This document shows, in pieces, positions 26,295 to 33,705 of a stretch of 64,000 bases of DNA. Position 1 is the first letter of the stretch. Every line of letters starts with the position of its first letter. The notes beneath the pieces are model-generated. The model searched no databases and was not told the origin of the DNA. It saw only the letters and a program-made list of their open reading frames with translations. The position numbers and the translations under genes are program-made. Origin of the DNA: Imperialibacter roseus (GTDB lineage Bacteria; Bacteroidota; Bacteroidia; Cytophagales; Cyclobacteriaceae); NCBI RefSeq assembly GCF_032999765.1, contig NZ_CP136051.1:6404501-6468500 (forward strand), written 5' to 3'.

Positions 26295-26818
26295 CTAAGA
26301 GTCTAAGTATATATCAAGCAAACCGGGTGGAAGCTGCAGGGTCACCGATTTCGCTTTTAAATCCACCGCTTTAATAATATTGTCGCTGATTGGCACAAGC
26401 ACTTCCTTTCCCTGGCAATCGATGGCTAGCACGTCGTGCCCCGGAAAGTTAAGGATGTTTGATATGGTGCCCAATACTTTGCCCTCTTCAACTGCCTCAA
26501 GTCCTACCAGATTGTGGAAGAAATATTGCCCTTCCGAAAGTTCCGGCAGGCTGCTTTCTGGTAGGTAGACCTCCGTGCCGGCAAGCTTCTCAGCCGCATC
26601 CAACGACCTCACTTCGTCGAACCGAGCAATGGCCTTTTTGCCATTGAGTGACCAATGCTCTAAAAAAAAGGAACCAATTCGTTGTTGATTAACAACAGAA
26701 CTGATTCCAGATTTTTGTAATGCCCAGGGTCGTCCGAATCGATCCAAACCTGAACATCGCCCTTTGTGCCATGGGTTTTGGTGATTACCCCAAGCTGAAA
26801 GCAATCATCCAAATGCAT
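26295..26818 (-). pseudogene. rimM: 16S rRNA processing protein RimM, reading frame broken at a T8 run
   Basis: Assists 30S head maturation. The true start is the ATG at 26818, 5 bases after the rpsP stop: the first 52 codons read MHLDDCFQLGVITKTHGTKG and on to VPFF, the expected RimM N-terminus, then hit TAG at 26660-26662. The rest of RimM (from FFLEHWSLNG to the PRC-barrel and DIYLDS) continues in the frame that ends at 26295. One extra T in the T8 run (26662-26669) restores a 174-residue protein. The 169-codon open frame starting at 26804 contains non-RimM sequence before the shift and is not the real gene. Confidence 0.88.
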
Positions 26819-26823
26819 AAGGA

Positions 26824-27528
26824 CTACTCTTCTTTTTTCTCGTCTGCTTCAGGAGCGTCGGCCTTAGGGGCCTCTTCTGCCGGGGCTTCTGCTTTAGGAG
26901 CTTCCTCTGCAGCAGGTACTTCAGCCACTGGAGCCTCTTCAACTGGTGCTTCAGCAGCAGGTGTTTCCTCTACCACTGGTGCTGTTTCAGTTACTTCAGC
27001 AGCAGGTGCTTCTTCCGCAACCGCAGCCTCTTCTACTGCAGCTTCTTCGCTGGCTTCGGGCGCAGCAGCAACCTCAGCCTTCTTACGAATAGCTTCAGCT
27101 CTTGCCTGGCTCACCTTGGTTTCAGCAGCAAGACGTGATTTTCTTTCGTCTTCTTTCTTCTTAGCCAGAGACTCAACTTTGCCAGTCACTTTGGCATCTT
27201 GTTGATTCTTCCACTCTTCGAACTTGGCATCAGCCTGTTCTTGTGTAATGGCTCCTTTGTTCACACCAATCTGAAGGTGTTTTTTCAAAAGAATTCCCCT
27301 GTAAGAAAGCATGGCTCTAACGGTATCAGAAGGTTGCGCACCTTTCATAACCCAGTCAAATGCCTTTTCATCATTCAAAACAATTGTTGCCGGATTGGTA
27401 TTTGGATTGTACGTTCCCAATTTCTCGATGAACTTACCATCCCGTGGCGAAGTACTGTTAGCCACAACCACATCAAACATTGCAAGTTTTTTACGTCCTC
27501 GACGTGATAACCTGATTTTAACTGCCAT
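26824..27528 (-). CDS. rpsP: 30S ribosomal protein S16 with long Ala/Glu-rich C-terminal tail
   Basis: Residues 1-85 are a normal S16 (MAVKIRLSRRGRKKLAMFDV, GKFIEKLGTYNP, DWVMKGAQPSDTVRAML). A helical charged region follows (about 86-150, rich in Lys, Ala and Glu). The last 80 residues are a low-complexity string of EAPAAE-type units ending EADEKKEE. The total is 234 residues, against 80-90 in Escherichia. Extended S16 tails are usual in Bacteroidota, but this one is long. It heads the rpsP-rimM-trmD operon. Confidence 0.97.
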   Translation of the reverse strand: MAVKIRLSRRGRKKLAMFDVVVANSTSPRDGKFIEKLGTYNPNTNPATIVLNDEKAFDWVMKGAQPSDTVRAMLSYRGILLKKHLQIGVNKGAITQEQADAKFEEWKNQQDAKVTGKVESLAKKKEDERKSRLAAETKVSQARAEAIRKKAEVAAAPEASEEAAVEEAAVAEEAPAAEVTETAPVVEETPAAEAPVEEAPVAEVPAAEEAPKAEAPAEEAPKADAPEADEKKEE

Positions 27529-27552
27529 TTTTTGTTCGTTTTATTTAATCTC

Positions 27553-27571
27553 TTCCGGAACCCGTCCGGAA
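27553..27571 (-). promoter_or_regulatory. Hairpin in the rpsP leader
   Basis: Six-base arms TTCCGG and CCGGAA with a 7-base loop lie between the -7 box and the rpsP start, 24 bases from the ATG. It could act in leader regulation; no T-tract follows. Confidence 0.35.
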
Positions 27572-27581
27572 AATTGGATCG

Positions 27582-27589
27582 CAAAGATA
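27582..27589 (-). promoter_or_regulatory. Candidate -7 element for rpsP operon
   Basis: The minus strand reads TATCTTTG, a full TAnnTTTG match, 53 bases upstream of the rpsP ATG. A TTTTG further upstream (27602-27606) is too close for a normal -33 element. Confidence 0.5.
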
Positions 27590-27717
27590 GAGATTTTTTT
27601 GCAAAACCTACTCATTCGCAGCAATTTGATAGTGGCTTCAGGAGCGAAAAATGCGAGCAAAGTACGTTGCCCGCCAACGGGGCTTAAAAAAAGTGCCCTG
27701 GAGTAGAAATAACCAAT

Positions 27718-27737
27718 ATATTCGTTAAAGCGAATAT
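27718..27737. promoter_or_regulatory. Inverted repeat upstream of sucA
   Basis: ATATTCG, six bases, CGAATAT: perfect 7-base arms. It lies about 30 bases upstream of a near-consensus -7 box (TACCTTTA, 27766-27773) and so in the usual position for a regulator of the sucA operon. Confidence 0.45.
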
Positions 27738-27797
27738 GCGATTTTAATAGATTTAATGTATTATTTACCTTTACCTGAATAAACGTCACCCAACAAC

Positions 27798-30521
27798 ATG
27801 GATAAATATTCCTATATCGCTAACGCACACTCGTCCTACATCGATGAACTATACCAAAGTTACAAACAAGATCCTGAGTCAGTAGACATTACCTGGCAGA
27901 AATTTTTCGAGGGTTTTGAGTTCTCTCAATCGAAGTATGGCGAAAATGGTCATGCCGCGGCTGCCTCAGGAGGAGTGTCGGACAAAGAGATCGCCGTTAG
28001 CAACCTTATTCATGCCTACAGAACACGTGGCCACCTTAAATCTAAAACTAATCCGGTAAGGGAAAGGAAGGATCGGAAGGCCCTGCTTGACCTTAGCGAC
28101 TTTGGGTTGTCGGAAGCGGATCTTGATGTTGAATTTCAGTCAGGGGCGGCGATTGGTATTGGGAAAGCGACGTTAAGGAAAATTGTAGAATCTCTTAAAC
28201 AGATTTACGAAGGTGCTGTTGGCTTCGAATATATGTATATCAGGGAGCCGGATATTTTGGAGTGGTATAAAAAGAAGGTTGAATTCGACGCTTTGAACTT
28301 TAATCCTTCTATTGATGAGAAAAAAAGGATACTCAGGAAGCTGAACGAGGCAGTTGTTTTCGAGAATTTCCTTCACACAAAATATGTTGGGCAGAAGAGG
28401 TTCTCTCTCGAGGGCGGCGAAACAACAATAGCAGCACTTGACGCCATAATTAATAAAGGAGCTGAACTGGGTGTGCAGGAAGTGATGATTGGCATGGCGC
28501 ACCGGGGTAGGCTGAACGTGCTGGCCAATATCATGGGGAAAACCTATGAGCAGATATTCAATGAGTTTGAAGGGAATGCAGCCACCGACCAGACCATGGG
28601 CGATGGTGATGTAAAATACCATATGGGCTACTCCAGCCAGATAGTAACTCCATCAGGTAATACAGTAGATCTAAGGTTGGCGCCCAACCCATCTCACCTT
28701 GAGGCGGTTGATCCGTTAGTGGAAGGGTTTCTGAGAGCAAAGGTCGACCGGGAATTCAAAAACGATGCGACCAAGGTGCTTCCTATCCTTATTCATGGAG
28801 ATGCGGCGGTGGCTGGTCAGGGTATAGTATACGAAGTGGTTCAAATGAGTAAGCTGGATGGTTATACCACAGGCGGCACCATTCACTTTGTTATCAATAA
28901 CCAGGTAGGCTTTACGACAGACTTTGACGACGCCAGGTCCAGTATCTACTGTACGGATGTGGCTAAAGTAATCGACTCGCCAGTGCTTCACGTAAATGGT
29001 GATCAGCCGGAGGCAGTTATTTTCTGTGTTAATCTGGCAGTGGAGTTCAGACAGAAATTCCAGAGAGACGTGTTTATTGACATGGTGTGCTACCGTCGGC
29101 ACGGGCATAACGAAAGTGATGAGCCAAAGTTCACCCAGCCATCACTCTATAATATTATATCAAAACATCCTAACCCACGAGAGGTGTACAACAAGCACCT
29201 GATAGAAAGAGGAGATGTAGATGCGCAACTGGCTGACAAAATGGATTCGGAGTTCAGAGACCTTTTGCAGGACAGACTCAACATGGTGAAGCAAAAGCCA
29301 CTCCCTTATCAGTACTCCCCGATGGAAAAAGAGTGGCAGGAGTTGAGGATTTCAAAACCTGATGATTTTGAAAATCCGCCTAAAACTTCTGTTGATCAAA
29401 AAGTAATCGATAAAGTAGGCAAGGCCCTCACAACTATTCCAAAGGGCTTCAAGCCACTGAAGCAGATTGACAAAGTGCTGAAGCAACGCACCGAGATGAT
29501 TTTCGAAGATAAGTCGGTCAACTGGGCAACTGCTGAACTACTGGCTTATGGGTCGCTGCTTCTTGAGAAAAAGATTGTCAGAATGACTGGCCAGGATGTG
29601 CAAAGGGGCACTTTTTCTCACAGGCACTCTGTGTTGCGTGACAGTGTCACTAATAAGCCCCACAATAGTTTGGATCACATTGAGGAAGGTCAGGAAAAGT
29701 TCAGAATTTTCAACTCATTGCTTTCAGAGTTTGGTGTGCTGGGCTTTGAGTTTGGTTATGCCATGGCCAATCCAAATGCGCTGGTTATTTGGGAGGCTCA
29801 GTTTGGTGACTTTGCTAACGGCGCCCAGGTAATGACCGATCAGTTTATTGTGCCGTCGTATACCAAGTGGCAGCGAATGAACGGCCTTGTGCTGTTATTG
29901 CCACATGGCTATGAGGGGCAGGGCCCGGAACATTCCAACGCCCGCCCGGAAAGATTCCTGCAGATGTGCTCAGGCAACAACATGTTCTTCTGTAACCTGA
30001 CTACACCTGCCAATTTCTTCCACATGCTCCGCCGTCAGCTGGTGATGCCGTTCCGCATGCCAGCCGTGCTAATGTCTCCAAAGTCTTTGTTCCGTCATCC
30101 GCTAGTGATGTCGCCGATAAGCGACTTGACCGATGGTAGTTTCCAGGAAGTGATTGGCGACACAGAGGTAAAAGCGAAGGATGTTAAAAAGCTTATCCTG
30201 TGCACTGGCAAGATTTATTTTGACTTACTGGATGAACGCCAGAAAAGTAATAGAAAGGACGTTGCGCTTGTTCGTGTGGAGCAGCTTCATCCTTTCCCGA
30301 GAAAGAAAATCCTCGCAGAAATCAATAAATACAAAGGAGCCAAACTCGTGTGGGCCCAGGAGGAACCCGAAAATATGGGTGCCTGGACCTTCTTGTTGAG
30401 GATGTTCCCTGAAGTGAGAATGGAATTGGTTTCAAGAAAAGCAGCAGCCTCTCCTGCCACTGGCTACTACAAACTGCACAACAAAGAGCAGGAAGAGATT
30501 GTACAAAAAGCATTTGCATAA
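27798..30521 (+). CDS. sucA: 2-oxoglutarate dehydrogenase E1 component
   Basis: Thiamine-diphosphate enzyme that decarboxylates 2-oxoglutarate in the TCA cycle. The 907-residue product has the N-terminal E2-binding start YIDELYQSYKQDPESVD, the MIGMAHRGRLNVLAN motif (about residue 235), GDAAVAGQGIVYE with the ThDP-binding GD region, VCYRRHGHNESDEP, and the C-terminal transketolase-like half (EAQFGDFANGAQV, LLPHGYEGQGPEHSNARPER). It is followed by sucB and lpdA on the same strand with gaps of 17 and 34 bases, a complete complex operon. Confidence 0.98.
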   Translation: MDKYSYIANAHSSYIDELYQSYKQDPESVDITWQKFFEGFEFSQSKYGENGHAAAASGGVSDKEIAVSNLIHAYRTRGHLKSKTNPVRERKDRKALLDLSDFGLSEADLDVEFQSGAAIGIGKATLRKIVESLKQIYEGAVGFEYMYIREPDILEWYKKKVEFDALNFNPSIDEKKRILRKLNEAVVFENFLHTKYVGQKRFSLEGGETTIAALDAIINKGAELGVQEVMIGMAHRGRLNVLANIMGKTYEQIFNEFEGNAATDQTMGDGDVKYHMGYSSQIVTPSGNTVDLRLAPNPSHLEAVDPLVEGFLRAKVDREFKNDATKVLPILIHGDAAVAGQGIVYEVVQMSKLDGYTTGGTIHFVINNQVGFTTDFDDARSSIYCTDVAKVIDSPVLHVNGDQPEAVIFCVNLAVEFRQKFQRDVFIDMVCYRRHGHNESDEPKFTQPSLYNIISKHPNPREVYNKHLIERGDVDAQLADKMDSEFRDLLQDRLNMVKQKPLPYQYSPMEKEWQELRISKPDDFENPPKTSVDQKVIDKVGKALTTIPKGFKPLKQIDKVLKQRTEMIFEDKSVNWATAELLAYGSLLLEKKIVRMTGQDVQRGTFSHRHSVLRDSVTNKPHNSLDHIEEGQEKFRIFNSLLSEFGVLGFEFGYAMANPNALVIWEAQFGDFANGAQVMTDQFIVPSYTKWQRMNGLVLLLPHGYEGQGPEHSNARPERFLQMCSGNNMFFCNLTTPANFFHMLRRQLVMPFRMPAVLMSPKSLFRHPLVMSPISDLTDGSFQEVIGDTEVKAKDVKKLILCTGKIYFDLLDERQKSNRKDVALVRVEQLHPFPRKKILAEINKYKGAKLVWAQEEPENMGAWTFLLRMFPEVRMELVSRKAAASPATGYYKLHNKEQEEIVQKAFA

Positions 30522-30538
30522 TTAAACCCTAATAAATA

Positions 30539-32059
30539 ATGAGCCTTGAAGTTAAAATCCCTGCAGTAGGGGAATCGATAACCGAAGTAACCATTGCCAA
30601 GTGGTTAAAGAATGATGGTGACATTGTGGAGAGGGACGAACTTCTGTGTGAGCTGGAATCTGACAAAGCCACTTTCGAGCTAAACGCTGAGTCAGCCGGA
30701 AAAATAAAGATTTTGGTCAAAGAGGGAGAGACTGTTGAGATTGGTGCTGTTATATGCAGTATTGACACCGACAGTGCAGCTCCAGCGAAAGAAGAGAAAA
30801 AAGAAGAAAAGTCAGCGCCGGCTAAAGAGGCGACATCGACTGGCGAGACAATCGAAATGCATGTACCCACGGTTGGCGAGTCCATCAATGAGGTGACCAT
30901 ATCTTCGTGGGTCAAAAAAGACGGCGAAATTGTGCAGCTGGATGAAGTAATCGCTGAAATTGAATCTGACAAAGCCACTTTTGAACTCACCGCCGAGGCT
31001 ACAGGCAAGCTTCAGGTGATTGCCAAGGAGGGTGAAACACTTGAGATAGGTGCTTTAATATGCAAAATTGAAGTAATGGAAGGTGCAGTTGCTAAAGAGG
31101 AGGCCAAAAGCCCTGCTCCGGCTGCTGCTCCTGCAACATCAAGCAGTTCATCTTATGCAGCTGGGCATGCCTCTCCCGCAGCGGCAAAGCTTATGGCAGA
31201 AAAAGGACTTTCTGCTTCCGATGTGAAAGCAACCGGAGTTGACGGGCGCATCACCAAGGAGGACGCTATGAAAGCGGAAAAATCGGCTGCTCCAAAAGCT
31301 GATGCTGGAAAGCCAGCGGCTCCATCCTATGCCGCACCTCAAATCGGTGGCGGTGTTTCAAGGGGACAGCGCAGAGAGAAGATGACTTCTCTTCGGAAGA
31401 CTATTTCCAGAAGACTGGTTTCTGTGAAAAATGAAACAGCGATGCTCACCACCTTTAATGAGGTGAACATGGCGCCTGTGATGGAGTTGAGAAAAAAATA
31501 CAAAGACAGCTTCAAGGAAAAATATGAAGTTGGTTTGGGCTTTATGTCATTCTTTACCAAGGCAGTTACGATGGCGTTGAAAGAGTGGCCTGCAGTAAAT
31601 GCACAGATCGACGGAGAAGAAATTGTTTATAATGACTATGCTGATGTTTCGATTGCTGTATCCACGCCGAAAGGTCTTGTGGTGCCTGTGATAAGGAATG
31701 CCGAAGCACTCAGTTTCGATCAAATAGAAAAGGAAATAGTGAGGCTGGCATTGAAGGCCAGAGACGGAAAGTTGAGCATTGACGAAATGCAAGGCGGCAC
31801 GTTCACCATCACCAATGGGGGTATTTTCGGCTCTATGCTTTCTACGCCTATTATTAATGCCCCCCAGGCAGCTATTTTGGGTATGCACAACATAGTAGAA
31901 AGGGCTGTCGTGGAAAACGGTCAGGTAGTGGTCAGGCCTATCATGTACGTGGCACTGTCCTACGACCACCGTATCATTGATGGTCGTGAGTCTGTTAGCT
32001 TCCTTGTACGAGTGAAGCAACTTCTCGAAGATCCAAGCAGGCTTCTTTTGGGAGTGTAA
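30539..32059 (+). CDS. sucB: Dihydrolipoyllysine succinyltransferase (E2) with two lipoyl domains
   Basis: Transfers the succinyl group to CoA on lipoyl arms. The 506-residue product has lipoyl domains at about 1-77 and 101-180, each with the lipoylation site ESDKATFEL; most E2o proteins carry one. After a Pro/Ala/Ser linker comes the E3-binding domain ([14 protein letters not shown] to [10 protein letters not shown]) and the catalytic domain ending [16 protein letters not shown], with the HxxxDG active-site motif. A second Ala-rich linker leads into the core. It lies between sucA and lpdA. Confidence 0.97.
   Translation: MSLEVKIPAVGESITEVTIAKWLKNDGDIVERDELLCELESDKATFELNAESAGKIKILVKEGETVEIGAVICSIDTDSAAPAKEEKKEEKSAPAKEATSTGETIEMHVPTVGESINEVTISSWVKKDGEIVQLDEVIAEIESDKATFELTAEATGKLQVIAKEGETLEIGALICKIEVMEGAVAKEEAKSPAPAAAPATSSSSSYAAGHASPAAAKLMAEKGLSASDVKATGVDGRITKEDAMKAEKSAAPKADAGKPAAPSYAAPQIGGGVSRGQRREKMTSLRKTISRRLVSVKNETAMLTTFNEVNMAPVMELRKKYKDSFKEKYEVGLGFMSFFTKAVTMALKEWPAVNAQIDGEEIVYNDYADVSIAVSTPKGLVVPVIRNAEALSFDQIEKEIVRLALKARDGKLSIDEMQGGTFTITNGGIFGSMLSTPIINAPQAAILGMHNIVERAVVENGQVVVRPIMYVALSYDHRIIDGRESVSFLVRVKQLLEDPSRLLLGV
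30656..30981 (+). repeat. Identical 20-base repeat in the two lipoyl-domain coding segments
   Basis: The 20 bases at 30656-30675 recur exactly at 30962-30981, 306 bases apart and in the same frame, encoding the lipoylation site (SDKATF). Recombination between them would delete exactly one lipoyl domain in frame. Confidence 0.9.
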
Positions 32060-32093
32060 ACCCTTTCACTATTTTTTCATTAAAACAAAAAAC

Positions 32094-33488
32094 ATGGATT
32101 ATCAGGTAACAGTAATTGGTTCAGGACCCGGCGGATACGTGGCAGCCATCAGGTGTGCACAGCTGGGCCTAAAAACTGCGATTATTGAGAAATATGATAG
32201 CCTGGGCGGCACCTGCCTCAACGTCGGTTGCATTCCCTCAAAAGCGCTCCTTGATTCAAGCGAGCACTTCCACAATGCGGCACACACATTTAAGGAGCAT
32301 GGGATTGACATTCCCCAGCCGAAAGTGAATTTGAAGCAGATGATTGCCAGGAAAACGGACGTGGTGAAACAAAACACCGACGGCATCAACTTTCTGATGA
32401 AGAAGAACAAGATCGATGTTTTTCATGGCATGGGTTCCTTTATAGACAAGAACACCATAAAAGTTTCCGGAAAAGAAGAAAAGAAAATTACCACCGAGAA
32501 AGTGATCATCGCTACTGGCTCTAAGCCCGCCAGCCTTCCTTTTATCAAAATCGATAAAAAAAGAGTTATTACCAGCACTGAAGCACTCGAATTGACCGAA
32601 GTACCCAAACACATGATAGTGATCGGCGGCGGCGTTATAGGCATGGAATTAGGCTCGGTTTACGCAAGGCTTGGGGCCAAAGTATCTGTGGTAGAGTTTC
32701 TCGACAGCATTATTCCTACCATGGATTCGACTATGGGTAAGGAGCTGCAGAAATCGCTAAAAGGGCTTGGCATGGACTTTTACCTGTCCCACAAAGTAAC
32801 GGCAGTAGAGGCCAAGGGCAAAGAAGTGACCGTGACGGCAGAAACTCCGAAAGGAGAGAAGATAGACCTTAAAGGAGATTATTGCCTGGTGTCGATTGGC
32901 AGAAAGGCTTACACCGAAGGACTTGGTCTGGAGAAGGCCGGCGTAAAGGTAACTGACAGAGGGCTGGTTGAAGTGGACGGTCACCTGCGCACAAACGTGG
33001 ACAATATTTGGGCAATTGGCGATGTCATCAAAGGTGCCATGCTTGCGCACAAAGCCGAAGAGGAAGGTGTGTTTGTAGCTGAAACCATTATGGGGCAGAA
33101 ACCTCACATAAATTACAACCTGATCCCGGGTGTTGTATACACCTGGCCCGAAGTAGCTGCTGTTGGTTACACCGAAGAGCAACTCAAAGATCAGAAGAAG
33201 GAATATAAAGTCGGCAAGTTTCCGTTCAAGGCGCTGGGTAGAGCTCGGGCTTCGGGAGATACAGATGGACTAGTGAAAGTATTGGCCGACAAGCAAACTG
33301 ATGAGATACTGGGCATCCATATTATTGGTGCCAGAGCGGCCGATATGATTGCTGCCGGCGTCACAGCCATGGAATTCAGGGCCTCTGCTGAGGATGTGTC
33401 ACGCATGTCGCACGCACACCCCACTTACATGGAGGCCGTGAAAGAAGCGTGTTTGGCAGCAACGGACAACCGACCAATTCACATGTAA
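32094..33488 (+). CDS. lpdA: Dihydrolipoyl dehydrogenase (E3)
   Basis: Reoxidises dihydrolipoamide with NAD+. The 464-residue product has the N-terminal FAD-binding GSGPGGYVAAI, the redox disulfide in GGTCLNVGCIPSKALL (about residues 39-54), the NAD-binding IGGGVIGMELGSVYARLG (about 182-200), and the C-terminal interface motif with the catalytic His in SHAHPTYMEAVKEA. It completes the 2-oxoglutarate dehydrogenase operon and is closed by a terminator. Confidence 0.98.
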   Translation: MDYQVTVIGSGPGGYVAAIRCAQLGLKTAIIEKYDSLGGTCLNVGCIPSKALLDSSEHFHNAAHTFKEHGIDIPQPKVNLKQMIARKTDVVKQNTDGINFLMKKNKIDVFHGMGSFIDKNTIKVSGKEEKKITTEKVIIATGSKPASLPFIKIDKKRVITSTEALELTEVPKHMIVIGGGVIGMELGSVYARLGAKVSVVEFLDSIIPTMDSTMGKELQKSLKGLGMDFYLSHKVTAVEAKGKEVTVTAETPKGEKIDLKGDYCLVSIGRKAYTEGLGLEKAGVKVTDRGLVEVDGHLRTNVDNIWAIGDVIKGAMLAHKAEEEGVFVAETIMGQKPHINYNLIPGVVYTWPEVAAVGYTEEQLKDQKKEYKVGKFPFKALGRARASGDTDGLVKVLADKQTDEILGIHIIGARAADMIAAGVTAMEFRASAEDVSRMSHAHPTYMEAVKEACLAATDNRPIHM

Positions 33489-33507
33489 AAAACAATTGCT
33501 TGAAATC

Positions 33508-33536
33508 AAAAGCCACCTTTGCAGGGTGGCTTTTTT
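33508..33536 (+). terminator. Rho-independent terminator after lpdA
   Basis: AAAAGCCACC (33508-33517) pairs with GGTGGCTTTT, then continues as T6. It lies 20 bases after the lpdA stop. Confidence 0.88.
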
Positions 33537-33629
33537 ATTGTTACACAATCGATAAATGAGAATCTGTGAGCGAACAGGGCTCGGTTCTCGGTCATCTTGA
33601 TTTTTCTTGCCCATCTTTCCGAAATCTCT

Positions 33630-33660
33630 TTTGATAATCGGGCGGTGGCATATAACTTTG
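33630..33660 (+). promoter_or_regulatory. Bacteroidota-type promoter for carB
   Basis: TTTG at 33630-33633, a 19-base spacer and TAACTTTG at 33653-33660 make a complete -33/-7 pair, 45 bases before the carB ATG. Confidence 0.7.
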
Positions 33661-33705
33661 CCGGGATTTGTGAATTGCTAACCCTCCTTTCAATACATTC
33701 TAAAG

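Noticed and set aside
26295-26804. RimM starting at 26804 with an unusual N-terminus (MLSAWGNHQN)
   Set aside because: The first 40 residues are the out-of-frame reading of the true RimM N-terminus, which begins at 26818.
26720-27205. Long Ala/Ser-rich open frame on the plus strand opposite rpsP/rimM
   Set aside because: It is the antisense of the low-complexity EAPAAE coding tail of S16; no promoter and no protein-like variety.
30529-31008. Open frame opposite the lipoyl-domain part of sucB
   Set aside because: Internal similarity comes from the duplicated lipoyl domains on the coding strand.
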